Source: Enterococcus_K sp051713825 (lineage in GTDB: Bacteria; Bacillota; Bacilli; Lactobacillales; Enterococcaceae). Taken from it: a stretch of 64,000 nucleotides of DNA. Made by a program: the position numbers and the translations under genes. A model generated the notes under the pieces. It saw only the letters and a list, made by a program, of their open reading frames with translations, did not search any database and had not been told where the DNA came from. The stretch covers positions 930,001 through 994,000 of the forward strand of contig NZ_JBIOQR010000001.1 of assembly GCF_051713825.1 (NCBI RefSeq), read 5' to 3'. Of the stretch, positions 15,042 to 23,651 are shown piece by piece. Positions within the stretch are counted from its first letter, which is position 1; every line of letters starts with the position of its first letter.

Positions 15042-15776
15042 ATGACTGTAATTATGGCTCATAGAGGAAGTAGTGGTACTCGCCCAGAAAATACGTTACC
15101 TGCGTTTTCTGAAGCAGTTCGTGCCGAAGCGGATGGCATCGAGTTGGACGTTCATTTAACCAAAGATGGCGCATTAGTGGTCATGCATGACGAGGAAGTC
15201 AATCGAACAACGGATGGAAAAGGTGCTATTCGTGAGATGACTCTGGCAGAAATCAAACAGTTGAATGCAGGTTCTTGGTTTTCAAAAGAGTATGCGGCAG
15301 CTAAAGTGCCCACGTTAAAAGAAGTGCTTAATCTACTCGTTCAAAAAAATTTTCGAGGCTTTTTAAATATAGAGATTAAAACAGATAAATGCCCATACCC
15401 AGGGATTGAGGAAAAGGTTTCTAAATTAATGATGAGTCAAGTCTGGCCGTTTACACATTGGTATAGTAGTTTTAATCTGAAATCCTTAGAAATTATGCAT
15501 CAGCTCGAACCGAAGACGCAACTGGATTATATTATGGGGGCTGCTGAGTCAAAGGTCAAACGAGCAATTGAGTGCTCCTTTATAGAAGGGATTCATCCAA
15601 AAATTGACTGGGTTCGTGAAGTGGGAGAAGCGGTTCAAACATTTCCAAAAGCAGTTCGACCATGGACAATCAATGAAAGTGAAACAATGCTTGCCTGTTT
15701 TGAACAAAAATTGACAGGGATCATTACAGATTTTCCAGAAAAAGCGGTTCGTTTGAAACGAAGTCTGAAAAAATAG
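15042..15776 (+). CDS. Glycerophosphodiester phosphodiesterase
   Basis: A 244-residue GDPD-family TIM barrel that hydrolyses glycerophosphodiesters to glycerol-3-phosphate and an alcohol. The signature MAHRGSSGTRPENTLPAF (residues 5-22) holds the catalytic His and the metal-binding Glu. ELDVHLTKDGALVVMHDEEVNRTTDG (about 38-63) contains the second catalytic His. There is no signal peptide, so it is cytoplasmic (UgpQ/YqiK type) rather than the secreted GlpQ. It lies 7 bp upstream of miaA and is probably co-transcribed. Confidence 0.94.
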   Translation: MTVIMAHRGSSGTRPENTLPAFSEAVRAEADGIELDVHLTKDGALVVMHDEEVNRTTDGKGAIREMTLAEIKQLNAGSWFSKEYAAAKVPTLKEVLNLLVQKNFRGFLNIEIKTDKCPYPGIEEKVSKLMMSQVWPFTHWYSSFNLKSLEIMHQLEPKTQLDYIMGAAESKVKRAIECSFIEGIHPKIDWVREVGEAVQTFPKAVRPWTINESETMLACFEQKLTGIITDFPEKAVRLKRSLKK

Positions 15777-15783
15777 GAGAGTT

Positions 15784-16713
15784 ATGGATAAAATAATTGT
15801 AATTGTTGGTCCGACAGCTGTCGGGAAAACAAGTCTTAGTATCGATTTAGCGACAAAATTTAATGGCGAAGTGATTAGCGGAGACTCCATGCAGGTTTAT
15901 CGTCACTTGGATATCGGCACGGCAAAGGTGAGACAAGTTGAGATGGCGGGGATTTCTCATCATTTACTTGATATTCGTGAGATGACGGAATCTTTTTCTG
16001 TTGCCGAATTTCAAAAAGAAGCGCGTCTAGCTATCGAAAAAATTCAGCGTCAAGGGAAACTGCCAATTGTTGCAGGTGGAACGGGTCTTTATGTTCAAGC
16101 GCTTATTTATGATTACAAATTAGGAGCGGCGGAACAAAAGGCGTCAGATGCACCCAATCCTCTTCGAGAAACTTATGAACAGTACGCTCTAGAAAATGGC
16201 AATGAAGCGTTATGGAAAAAACTGGCGGCGGTCGATAGTCTAGCGGCTGAAAAAATTCATTTTAACAATCGGCGTAAGGTGATTCGGGCGCTGGAGGTTT
16301 TTGAACAGACAGGTAAAAGTATAGTAGAGCCTGAAGAAGTACCTGAGAAATTGTATGACGCATATATCATTGGTTTAGATACGGATAGAGCAGTCTTGTA
16401 TCAGAGAATCAACGCGCGAGTAGATAAAATGATGACAGAGGGATTGATTGAAGAGGCCAAAGAAGTTGCCAAATACCCTGAGACGCAAGCGGCGAAAGGG
16501 ATTGGTTATAAAGAGTTATTTGGTTATCTTTCAGAAAAAGAATCTCTAGACTCTGCGGTAGAGACAATCAAACAAAATTCGCGACGCTATGCAAAACGTC
16601 AGTTAACGTGGTTTCGAAACAGAATGACGGTCGACTGGTTTGATGTTGTTGGAGACCCTCAAGCAGTCAAACAAATTGAAAAAAAAGTTGGAAAATGGTT
16701 GCGTGAGGGGTGA
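15784..16713 (+). CDS. miaA: tRNA dimethylallyltransferase
   Basis: A 309-residue MiaA, which transfers a dimethylallyl group to N6 of A37 in tRNAs reading UNN codons. The P-loop GPTAVGKTSLS (about residues 9-19), the SGDSMQVYR motif (about 35-43), the DIGTAK segment and GGTGLYVQAL (about 97-106) are all present. TAGGAGAG precedes the ATG. hflX begins 8 bp after its stop, a widespread pairing in Firmicutes. Confidence 0.97.
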   Translation: MDKIIVIVGPTAVGKTSLSIDLATKFNGEVISGDSMQVYRHLDIGTAKVRQVEMAGISHHLLDIREMTESFSVAEFQKEARLAIEKIQRQGKLPIVAGGTGLYVQALIYDYKLGAAEQKASDAPNPLRETYEQYALENGNEALWKKLAAVDSLAAEKIHFNNRRKVIRALEVFEQTGKSIVEPEEVPEKLYDAYIIGLDTDRAVLYQRINARVDKMMTEGLIEEAKEVAKYPETQAAKGIGYKELFGYLSEKESLDSAVETIKQNSRRYAKRQLTWFRNRMTVDWFDVVGDPQAVKQIEKKVGKWLREG

Positions 16714-16720
16714 AGGTTCA

Positions 16721-17986
16721 ATGAAAAAGCCACAAGAGAGAGTCATAATTGTCGGTGTTGAGACAGAAGAAAATACGAAAAATTTTCTAGAGTCGATGGA
16801 AGAATTAAAGAGTTTGACCAATACAGCGAATGGAGAAGTGGTCTTTTCTCTGACGCAAAAAAGAAAACAAGTCGATCGTCAGACGTTGATTGGAAAAGGC
16901 AAGCTAGAGGAATTAGCGCAGTTCGCTGATGCCTATGAAGCAGAGTTGATTATTTTTAACCATGAACTTTCTCCACGTCAAAGCCAATTAATTAATGAAG
17001 CGGTTGGTCTTGCAGTGATTGACCGCGTCCAGCTGATTCTGGATATTTTTGCGATGCGTGCCCGTTCGAAAGAGGGCAAGCTTCAGGTTGAGTTAGCTCA
17101 ATTAAACTACTTATTGCCACGACTGGTTGGACAAGGGAAATCCATGTCACGATTGGGTGGTGGGATTGGGACACGTGGACCTGGGGAAACAAAACTAGAA
17201 ACAGATAGACGGCATATCCGGAATAAAATCACTGTCATAAAAAGAGAACTGAAAGAAGTTGCAGCTCACAGAGAAAGAAATCGGCAGAAAAGGCAACAAG
17301 CAGATGTGTTTCAAATTGGTTTGATTGGCTACACAAATGCGGGCAAGTCGACGATTTTAAACCTATTAACGAATGTGGAGACCTATGCCCGCGATCAGTT
17401 ATTTGCGACATTGGATCCTTTGACCAAAAAGTGGCGTCTACCAGAGGGGCTTGAGGTAACTTTGACAGATACAGTTGGGTTTATTCAAGATTTACCGACG
17501 CAACTGATTGATGCGTTTCATTCGACCTTGGAAGAAAGTCAAGGAATGAACCTTCTTTTGCATGTTGTTGATGCGAGCGCTGAAAATAGGATTCAACAAG
17601 AGATGACCGTCAGTAAGTTAATTGAAGAGTTGTCGCTAGGTAATGTACCGATTTTGACAGTCTATAATAAAGCAGATCAGATTGATGGAAATCAATTTAC
17701 ACCGACTTTGTTTCCCAATGTACTGACAAGCGCCAAAAACCAAGAAGGCAAAGAAAAGCTGATTAAAGCGATTCGTTTGCAATTGATGGAGTTAATGGAG
17801 CCGTATACGATTGAGATTCCTAGTAGTCAAGGTCAAGAGCTAAATGAAATCAAACGACAAACCTTTGTCTTTTCTGAAGAGTACATCGAAGCATTAGATG
17901 TATACGCCTTAAAAGGTTTTGCGCTGAAAAACTCACGATGGTTGTATAAAACATCAGAAATGCCCGAATTAGACGAATGGGAGTAA
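16721..17986 (+). CDS. hflX: GTPase HflX
   Basis: A 421-residue ribosome-associated GTPase that rescues or splits stalled 70S ribosomes under stress. An N-terminal HflX domain and a coiled coil (about residues 150-195, RHIRNKITVIKRELKEV) are followed by the G domain: G1 GYTNAGKST (about 205), G3 DTVGF and G4 NKAD. The ATG at 16721 is chosen because GAGGGGTGAAGG precedes it; the open frame further upstream lies inside miaA. It is the last gene of the glycerophosphodiesterase-miaA-hflX run, closed by a strong terminator. Confidence 0.96.
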   Translation: MKKPQERVIIVGVETEENTKNFLESMEELKSLTNTANGEVVFSLTQKRKQVDRQTLIGKGKLEELAQFADAYEAELIIFNHELSPRQSQLINEAVGLAVIDRVQLILDIFAMRARSKEGKLQVELAQLNYLLPRLVGQGKSMSRLGGGIGTRGPGETKLETDRRHIRNKITVIKRELKEVAAHRERNRQKRQQADVFQIGLIGYTNAGKSTILNLLTNVETYARDQLFATLDPLTKKWRLPEGLEVTLTDTVGFIQDLPTQLIDAFHSTLEESQGMNLLLHVVDASAENRIQQEMTVSKLIEELSLGNVPILTVYNKADQIDGNQFTPTLFPNVLTSAKNQEGKEKLIKAIRLQLMELMEPYTIEIPSSQGQELNEIKRQTFVFSEEYIEALDVYALKGFALKNSRWLYKTSEMPELDEWE

Positions 17987-18033
17987 CAACCTATCCTAGT
18001 GATATGAGTGAACAGATTAGAAGAATTTTCTAA

Positions 18034-18096
18034 AGCTAGCTCACTGAATAAGTCAAACAAACTCTTGTTTACTTATTCAGTGAGCTAGCTCTTTTT
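18034..18096 (+). terminator. Long-stem terminator after hflX
   Basis: A 20-bp perfect inverted repeat (18034-18053 with 18071-18090) followed by CTTTTT. Confidence 0.9.
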
Positions 18097-18206
18097 GGAT
18101 AAATGTAAGGTAGAGCGTCCGTTTATTTTCTGCAAAATTATAGATTTTCCGTATAATGCTAGACTTAGGAACTGTCATAAATGAAAGGAATTATACCAAA
18201 AAAGAA

Positions 18207-18662
18207 ATGAACGATTACACTGATATGAATTTGGTATTAACTTCAATCGAGGAGTATGTCTTGAATTATAATTGGTTTCTGACGGATGTTGAATGTAATC
18301 ATTATCCGAATCCTATCTTAGAAGCGGATAGTGATGTTTGGCTGAGTGGTGATGAATTACTCAAGCTAGTGAGAGAGGATGACATTCAATTCATTTGGGG
18401 TGTTTTTTCAGCATTTTCAAAGGAAATTACGTATGAAGAAGTGAGTGGTTATGATTTATATCCAGATGCTCAGATTTATGATGGGATTTGGCGTTTGCCA
18501 CTAAAAATTCAATAGCCACTTGCTGACGCTGAAATTGTTGCCGTGGATAGTTCTTTACTTCTTTTGATAAGTAAGCAGAATGAGATTGTCGATAAATTCA
18601 AAAAAAACTTTACATTAAGTGAAGATTTAGAGGCGTATCTTATCAAAAAAAGAAATAAATAA
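18207..18662 (+). pseudogene. Hypothetical gene interrupted by an in-frame TAG
   Basis: From ATG 18207 the frame runs 102 codons to TAG at 18513. It then continues in the same frame for 48 more codons (PLADAEIVAVDSSLLLLISK and so on) to TAA at 18660. The downstream part reads like normal protein (hydrophobic core, then KKNFTLSEDLEAYLIKKRNK), so the TAG most likely breaks one gene of about 150 residues. An ATG at 18156 overlaps a -10 element TATAAT (18152-18157) and cannot be the start. The ribosome binding site at 18207 is weak. I do not recognise the family; composition resembles small Firmicute immunity-type or DUF proteins. Confidence 0.6.
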
Positions 18663-18780
18663 TATAGTGTGATCTATATCTAAAAGGTCTACTTTATTTG
18701 TTATGCCGAGTGTGAAAATAGGCTATTTCCGAACATTCGGATTAGAATGGTATAGTCAGATGAAAACTTTTTTCGTTTCA

Positions 18781-18833
18781 TGTCAGAAAACCTTACATAC
18801 GGGGTTGACAGACTTTTTTTGAACTGCTATTCT
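18781..18833 (+). promoter_or_regulatory. glnRA promoter with GlnR operator
   Basis: TGTCAGAAAACCTTACAT (18781-18798) matches the GlnR/TnrA box TGTNA-N7-TNACA exactly. Seven bases later comes TTGACA (18805-18810), a 17-bp spacer and TATTCT (18828-18833). This is the expected layout for autoregulated glnRA, repressed by GlnR with feedback-inhibited glutamine synthetase when nitrogen is plentiful. Confidence 0.9.
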
Positions 18834-18903
18834 TACACTAACTTAAGTAATTAGGTTGGCGCAACAAGCTTTGTTTGAACAATGATTGGGAGAGGAGAAA
18901 AAC

Positions 18904-19287
18904 ATGCGAGAAAAAGAACTGCGACGCTCTATGTCTGTATTTCCAATAGGTACAGTGATGAAACTAACTGATTTATCAGCCCGACAAATTCGGTATTATG
19001 AAGAGCAGGATTTGATTCATCCCGAACGTAGTGAAGGAAATCGTCGAATGTACTCTCTCAACGATATTGATACATTGTTAGAAATCAAAGACTACTTATC
19101 AGATGGTCTGAACATGGCGGGAATTAAACGTGTTTATGAGATGAAACGAACAGAAGAAAAGGCAGCAAGGAAAAAGAATCAACCGTTAACAGATGGTGAT
19201 GTGCGTCGTATTTTACACGATGAGATGTTAGCGCAAGGTGGATTCGGTCAACAACATCCATTTCAATCGGGGAATACTCGTTTTTAG
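18904..19287 (+). CDS. glnR: Glutamine synthetase repressor GlnR
   Basis: A 127-residue MerR-family regulator. The winged HTH runs from about residue 12 to 80 (IGTVMKLTDLSARQIRYYEEQDLI, NRRMYSLNDIDTLLEIKDYL) and the C-terminus is the short GlnR tail that senses glutamine synthetase. The ATG at 18904 is chosen because GAGAGGAG precedes it closely. It controls nitrogen genes and represses its own operon through the box at 18781. glnA follows 61 bp downstream. Confidence 0.97.
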   Translation: MREKELRRSMSVFPIGTVMKLTDLSARQIRYYEEQDLIHPERSEGNRRMYSLNDIDTLLEIKDYLSDGLNMAGIKRVYEMKRTEEKAARKKNQPLTDGDVRRILHDEMLAQGGFGQQHPFQSGNTRF

Positions 19288-19348
19288 TGTGAACGGATTG
19301 TGGAATATAAATAAGTAAATAAATGAAGTGTGAGGAAGGGAATTAATT

Positions 19349-20689
19349 ATGGCAAAAAAGGCGAAGACAGTAGAAGAGATAAGACAAATCGCAGATGAAG
19401 AGAACGTTCGATTTTTACGTTTGATGTTTACCGACATCATGGGAACAATTAAAAATGTTGAAGTACCAGTTAGTCAATTAGACAAAGTATTGGACAATAA
19501 AATGATGTTTGATGGTTCTTCGATTGAAGGATTTGTACGTATTGAAGAGAGTGATATGTACTTATACCCAGATTTATCTACTTGGATGATTTTTCCATGG
19601 GAAAGCGATCATGGAAAAGTTGCACGCTTAATTTGCGATATCTATAATCCAGATGGGACGCCATTTGCTGGAGATCCTCGTGGAAACTTAAAACGCGCAT
19701 TAAATGATATGAAAAAATTGGGCTTTTCATCATTCAACTTAGGTCCAGAGCCAGAATTTTTCTTGTTTAAATTAGATGAAGATGGCGAAATCACACTTGA
19801 TTTAAATGACCGTGGCGGATATTTTGATTTTGCACCAACTGATTTGGGTGAAAATTGCCGTCGTGATATTGTTTTAGAATTAGAAAGTCTTGGATTTGAA
19901 GTCGAAGCTTCTCACCATGAAGTTGCTCCAGGCCAACATGAGATTGATTTTAAATATGCAGATGTAGTGGATGCTTGTGATAATATTCAAACATTCAAGC
20001 TTGTTGTAAAAACAATTGCTAGAAAGCATGGTTTGCACGCGACATTTATGCCAAAACCTTTATTTGGGATTAATGGTTCAGGTATGCATTGTAATATGTC
20101 ATTATTCACAGAGGAAGGAAATGCCTTTTATGATGAAGATGGCGAAATGGAATTGAGCAAAACAGCGTATCATTTCCTTGGCGGTTTATTAAAACATGCA
20201 CGTTCTTACACAGCAGTTTGTAACCCAACTGTTAACTCATACAAACGTTTGGTTCCAGGTTATGAAGCACCTGTTTATGTGGCATGGAGTGGTCACAACC
20301 GTTCGCCGTTAGTACGTGTCCCAGAATCTCGTGGATTATCGACACGACTAGAGTTACGTTCAGTCGATCCTTCTGCTAATCCATATTTGGCGATGGCTGT
20401 ATTATTACAAGCTGGTTTGGATGGCATTCGTAATGAATTAACACCGCCACCAGCTGTGGATCGCAACATCTATGTGATGAATGAAGAAGAACGAGAAGCA
20501 GCTCAAATTCAAGATCTTCCATCAACTATTCACAATGCTATTAAAGAGTTACGTAAAGACCCAGTGATGATTGATGCATTAGGTCAACATATCTACTCAA
20601 ACTTTGTCGAAGCAAAACGTATGGAATGGGCAGCCTTCCGTCAAACTGTTTCTGAATGGGAAAGAGAACAATATTTAGAGCTGTATTAA
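19349..20689 (+). CDS. glnA: Glutamine synthetase, type I alpha
   Basis: A 446-residue glutamine synthetase making glutamine from glutamate, ammonia and ATP. Visible features are the N-terminal MFDGSSIEGFVRIEESDM segment with the Asp50-equivalent loop, GPEPEFFLF with metal-binding Glu residues, HHEVAPGQHEID, and NPTVNSYKRLVPG with the following ATP-binding stretch. The length and lack of an adenylylation region place it in the GSI-alpha group regulated by GlnR and feedback inhibition. GGAAGGG precedes the ATG. A strong terminator follows at once. Confidence 0.98.
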   Translation: MAKKAKTVEEIRQIADEENVRFLRLMFTDIMGTIKNVEVPVSQLDKVLDNKMMFDGSSIEGFVRIEESDMYLYPDLSTWMIFPWESDHGKVARLICDIYNPDGTPFAGDPRGNLKRALNDMKKLGFSSFNLGPEPEFFLFKLDEDGEITLDLNDRGGYFDFAPTDLGENCRRDIVLELESLGFEVEASHHEVAPGQHEIDFKYADVVDACDNIQTFKLVVKTIARKHGLHATFMPKPLFGINGSGMHCNMSLFTEEGNAFYDEDGEMELSKTAYHFLGGLLKHARSYTAVCNPTVNSYKRLVPGYEAPVYVAWSGHNRSPLVRVPESRGLSTRLELRSVDPSANPYLAMAVLLQAGLDGIRNELTPPPAVDRNIYVMNEEEREAAQIQDLPSTIHNAIKELRKDPVMIDALGQHIYSNFVEAKRMEWAAFRQTVSEWEREQYLELY

Positions 20690-20700
20690 TCAGCTATTTG

Positions 20701-20734
20701 AACCGCCACACAGCAATGCTTGTGGCGGTTTTTT
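20701..20734 (+). terminator. Terminator of glnRA
   Basis: A 10-bp perfect stem (20701-20710 with 20721-20730) followed by TTTT. Confidence 0.9.
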
Positions 20735-20830
20735 AACTGCAAAGGGATTTATAATATCGAGGTGTAAGAAAGCTATTGGTAATAGGCTTTCCAGCACCTT
20801 TCATGAGACCAAAGTGGCAAGGCCGCATCT

Positions 20831-21472
20831 ATGTTTCAAGAAATCGAAAAAATGAATTTTACTGCAAATGGAGATATTAAGCAGCTGTATGATAAAGCGA
20901 AGCAAATTGAGAGCCAATTTATTAGTACGGACTACATAGGGAAGCCGGCAAACATTAATCGGTTGATTGAAATTACGGATAAACTTGATAAAAAAGTGCC
21001 CGATGTGATGGTTGTCAGAGTTCCTAAATTTACAGCCCTAACGGCAGGAGAGCATACCTGGGAAGAGATATTTAAACCTGGGGGACTTATGTTTCAAATG
21101 TGGCAACATGTTCATCTGTTTAGACCCGTGTTTTTTGACTGCCAAGATTTTTGCCTTGTGAATGACAATAAAGGAGAATTTTTATGTGCGGTTAAAGATG
21201 GTGTCACGCCAGAAGAAGTTTCTCCTTTTGAGTTAATTGATTTTCCTGGTGGTTTGTACGCAATGGCAGTGACGATTGATGAAGATGATGAGAGCATCAT
21301 AAAAGTCCAAGAAAAAATTCACAGATGGATAGAGACGACCAATTTTGAATTGGATACAAGCCGTCATTTTATGTTCAATATGCCGTACTTGGATGAAGAA
21401 AATACCTATCATAAGGATATTGAAAAGGCTTGGGCTATCGCCAACAACAGCGGTATGTACCCATCAAATTGA
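20831..21472 (+). CDS. GyrI-like / effector-binding domain protein without a DNA-binding domain
   Basis: A 213-residue protein whose central and C-terminal region (about 55-200) looks like the GyrI-like small-molecule-binding domain found at the C-terminus of some AraC and MerR regulators, with conserved aromatic and acidic residues (FTALTAGEHTWEE, FELIDFPGGLYA). No HTH is encoded and a stop codon lies 9 codons upstream in frame, so it is either a stand-alone ligand-binding protein or a regulator that lost its DNA-binding part. No strong ribosome binding site precedes ATG 20831. A bulged hairpin (20768-20792) lies upstream. A terminator follows. Confidence 0.65.
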   Translation: MFQEIEKMNFTANGDIKQLYDKAKQIESQFISTDYIGKPANINRLIEITDKLDKKVPDVMVVRVPKFTALTAGEHTWEEIFKPGGLMFQMWQHVHLFRPVFFDCQDFCLVNDNKGEFLCAVKDGVTPEEVSPFELIDFPGGLYAMAVTIDEDDESIIKVQEKIHRWIETTNFELDTSRHFMFNMPYLDEENTYHKDIEKAWAIANNSGMYPSN

Positions 21473-21486
21473 AAGAGGAATAAATA

Positions 21487-21530
21487 ACTAGCCAAGAGCC
21501 ATAATTCTCAGGCGCTTGGCTAGTTTTATT
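21487..21530 (+). terminator. Terminator after the GyrI-like gene
   Basis: An 11-bp perfect stem (21487-21497 with 21515-21525) followed by TTATTT. Confidence 0.8.
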
Positions 21531-21629
21531 TGTTCAAGCCTTTTTTGATTTAGACGAGTTAAACGGCGTGACTTATTTGTGTCAAAAGTAACACAGAATC
21601 TTCCCTTAGATGTGTCGTTATCTTTGGTT

Positions 21630-22406
21630 TTATTTTATTCGAATCGAGTCACCAGGAGACAAAAAGAAATTCTCTGCGGACATCCCGTTTAGCTCGTAGA
21701 TTTTTTCTACAGGAACGCCGGTTCGATTCGCGATCTGCTGTGGACCTTCACCGGCCTGAGCAGTTGTGTATTCAGCACCGTCTTCTGATTTATTTTCAGG
21801 TTCTGTAGGGTGCTCGACTGTCGATTGATCAGGCCTGTTTTCTTCGTAATATTCACTGTACGAAGGCTCACTTGAGGGGCTACTTACCGGAGCTTTTGCC
21901 TGTTGATTAGGCTCATTGATTGGTTGACTAAAACGATCTTTAGACTGCTCGTAGTCTGATGCGATTGAAGTCAGATAAACACCAGTTATTTTCAAGCCTT
22001 CTTCAGAATAGACGTCGATCAACTTCGCCGCCCATTTTTCATAAGTGGAGGGGCTGTCTTTGGCATCTAATTGGATCTGTGCCATTTTTGCGACTCCTTC
22101 ATTGGATAGTTCAGCAAGCTTTGCAAGTTTGTCATTTGACAATTTTGCTAGAGCATCAGTTCCCCCCTGAATAAAAGGATATTCTGTATTGTATTCGGCC
22201 ACTAATTTTGGGGAGGCCTCTTTTAGTTTTTCTGTATAGTCATCTAAGATGGACTGATAGGTTTCTTTTTCCTCTTGACTACTTGTAGTTGTCGAGGTGT
22301 TCATAGTTGGTTGGCTAGAGCTTGTTGTCGTGCTGACCTTTTCTTTTGAACAGCCACTCAAGCTTAAGATAGTAAATAATGCGATACCCAGTAACACTTT
22401 TTTCAC
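21630..22406 (-). CDS. LysM-domain lipoprotein
   Basis: A 258-residue secreted lipoprotein. A positively charged start (VKKVLLGIALFTILS) leads to the lipobox LSGC, after which a Ser/Thr-rich linker begins. The middle is helical and acidic (about 50-150), then comes a Pro/Ser/Glu-rich linker. The last 45 residues are a LysM domain (TAQAGEGPQQIANRTGVPVE, then LNGMSAENF and LSPGDSIRI), which binds N-acetylglucosamine in peptidoglycan. The GTG at 22406 is preferred because GGAGG lies 7 nt upstream; the in-frame ATG at 22424 precedes that site. It probably tethers the membrane to the wall; no catalytic domain is evident. Confidence 0.88.
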   Translation of the reverse strand: MKKVLLGIALFTILSLSGCSKEKVSTTTSSSQPTMNTSTTTSSQEEKETYQSILDDYTEKLKEASPKLVAEYNTEYPFIQGGTDALAKLSNDKLAKLAELSNEGVAKMAQIQLDAKDSPSTYEKWAAKLIDVYSEEGLKITGVYLTSIASDYEQSKDRFSQPINEPNQQAKAPVSSPSSEPSYSEYYEENRPDQSTVEHPTEPENKSEDGAEYTTAQAGEGPQQIANRTGVPVEKIYELNGMSAENFFLSPGDSIRIK

Positions 22407-22603
22407 AACATTTCCTCCATTCAATAATCATAGTTATTATATCAAAAATAGAGAAACAGAAACAGCTCAAAATAAGAGGGAAATTTCTACTCTAAGAGTC
22501 TAGGAGTCTATTGTTTACAAAAGTTTATTTAACTATTTACATAAAAAATTGAGAACAAGAACAGTCAACGATGACTGTGAGAAAATTTTTTAAAGTTAAA
22601 TCG

Positions 22604-22639
22604 GAAACGTTTCAATTGCTTGGTTTAATGTGCTATACT
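22604..22639 (+). promoter_or_regulatory. LacI-type operator 1 and promoter of the regulator gene
   Basis: GAAACGTTTC (22604-22613) is a perfect 10-bp palindrome in the context CGGAAACGTTTCAA. A -10 TATACT (22634-22639) follows, with a weak -35 (TTTCAA) overlapping the palindrome. Two more copies lie upstream of the permease genes, so it is probably the operator of the adjacent LacI-family protein and indicates autoregulation. The sequence also resembles a CcpA cre site, so carbon control by CcpA remains possible. Confidence 0.75.
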
Positions 22640-22664
22640 AGTAAAAAAACGAGGAGGGATAGTA

Positions 22665-23636
22665 TTGAAAGCGACCATGAAAGATGTGGCGAAGTTGGCT
22701 GGGGTAGGTGTTGGAACCGTCTCTCGCGTAATCAATGGAGTGAAAGTGAAGGATAGCACGCTCGAAAAGGTTAATAAGGCGATTGAGGAGCTAGGTTATG
22801 AGCCGGATATTTATGCTAGAGGAATGAAAACGAACCGTTCCAATACCATTGCATTGATTGTTCCGACTATTTGGCACCCATTCTTTTCAGAGTTTGGTTT
22901 CCATGTGGAGAAGGAATTGAAAGCATTGGGATACAAAATTTTCTTATGTAATTCAACTGGGGATCCAGCTGTAGAAGATGAGTATATTCAAATGATTAAA
23001 CAAAACAAAGTAGATGGCATTATCGGGATTACCTACACAGACATTGATAAAAGTGTCTCCTCTGACATTCCTTTTGTTAGTATTGACCGCCATTTTACAA
23101 GTAAGGTAGCAATTGTTGCAGCAGATAGTAAAGAAGGTGGCGAGATTGCTTTTAATGAGTTAAATAAAAGGGGTTGCCAGCATTTTGCTTTTGTAGGAAC
23201 ACATCAAGACAAAGAAAGTGAAACAAAGAATCGACGAATTTATTTTGAGAAGAGTGCACGAGCTGCAGGGAAAAAGATTTCAATTTTGGACTTTGAAGAA
23301 CCACTTGTTGATTTTAAAGAACGAGTGCAACAGTTTTTTATTGAGAATCCAACCATCGATGGTTTGTTTGGTATTAACGACTTTTTAGCGATAAATGTGA
23401 TGAAAGAACTAGAAGTATTAGGTAAAAAAGTCCCAGAGGATATTCAAGTTATTGGTTTTGATGGTGTGAAGCTTTCAGAAGAACGAGAGTATTTGATGAC
23501 AACAATTCGTCAGCCGTTAGAGACAATGGCTAAAGTAGCTGTTGAGCAGATTATGAATGCAATTAACGGTGAGCCGATTAACTATAAAACGATTCTTCCA
23601 GTCACATTTATTGAAGGCTGGACAACAAAAAATTAA
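22665..23636 (+). CDS. LacI family regulator of the sucrose/fructo-oligosaccharide locus
   Basis: A 323-residue LacI/GalR-type repressor. The N-terminal HTH (TMKDVAKLAGVGVGTVSRVI, residues 4-23) and hinge are followed by a periplasmic-binding-protein-like sensor domain. The TTG start at 22665 fits GAGGAGGG at 6-nt spacing better than the ATG at 22677. A palindrome GAAACGTTTC overlaps its promoter, and two more precede the permease operon, so it most likely represses itself and the transport genes. By synteny it corresponds to SusR of the pneumococcal sus locus. The inducer is probably sucrose or a breakdown product (inference). Confidence 0.92.
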   Translation: MKATMKDVAKLAGVGVGTVSRVINGVKVKDSTLEKVNKAIEELGYEPDIYARGMKTNRSNTIALIVPTIWHPFFSEFGFHVEKELKALGYKIFLCNSTGDPAVEDEYIQMIKQNKVDGIIGITYTDIDKSVSSDIPFVSIDRHFTSKVAIVAADSKEGGEIAFNELNKRGCQHFAFVGTHQDKESETKNRRIYFEKSARAAGKKISILDFEEPLVDFKERVQQFFIENPTIDGLFGINDFLAINVMKELEVLGKKVPEDIQVIGFDGVKLSEEREYLMTTIRQPLETMAKVAVEQIMNAINGEPINYKTILPVTFIEGWTTKN

Positions 23637-23651
23637 GAGAGGTCAGGAGCT

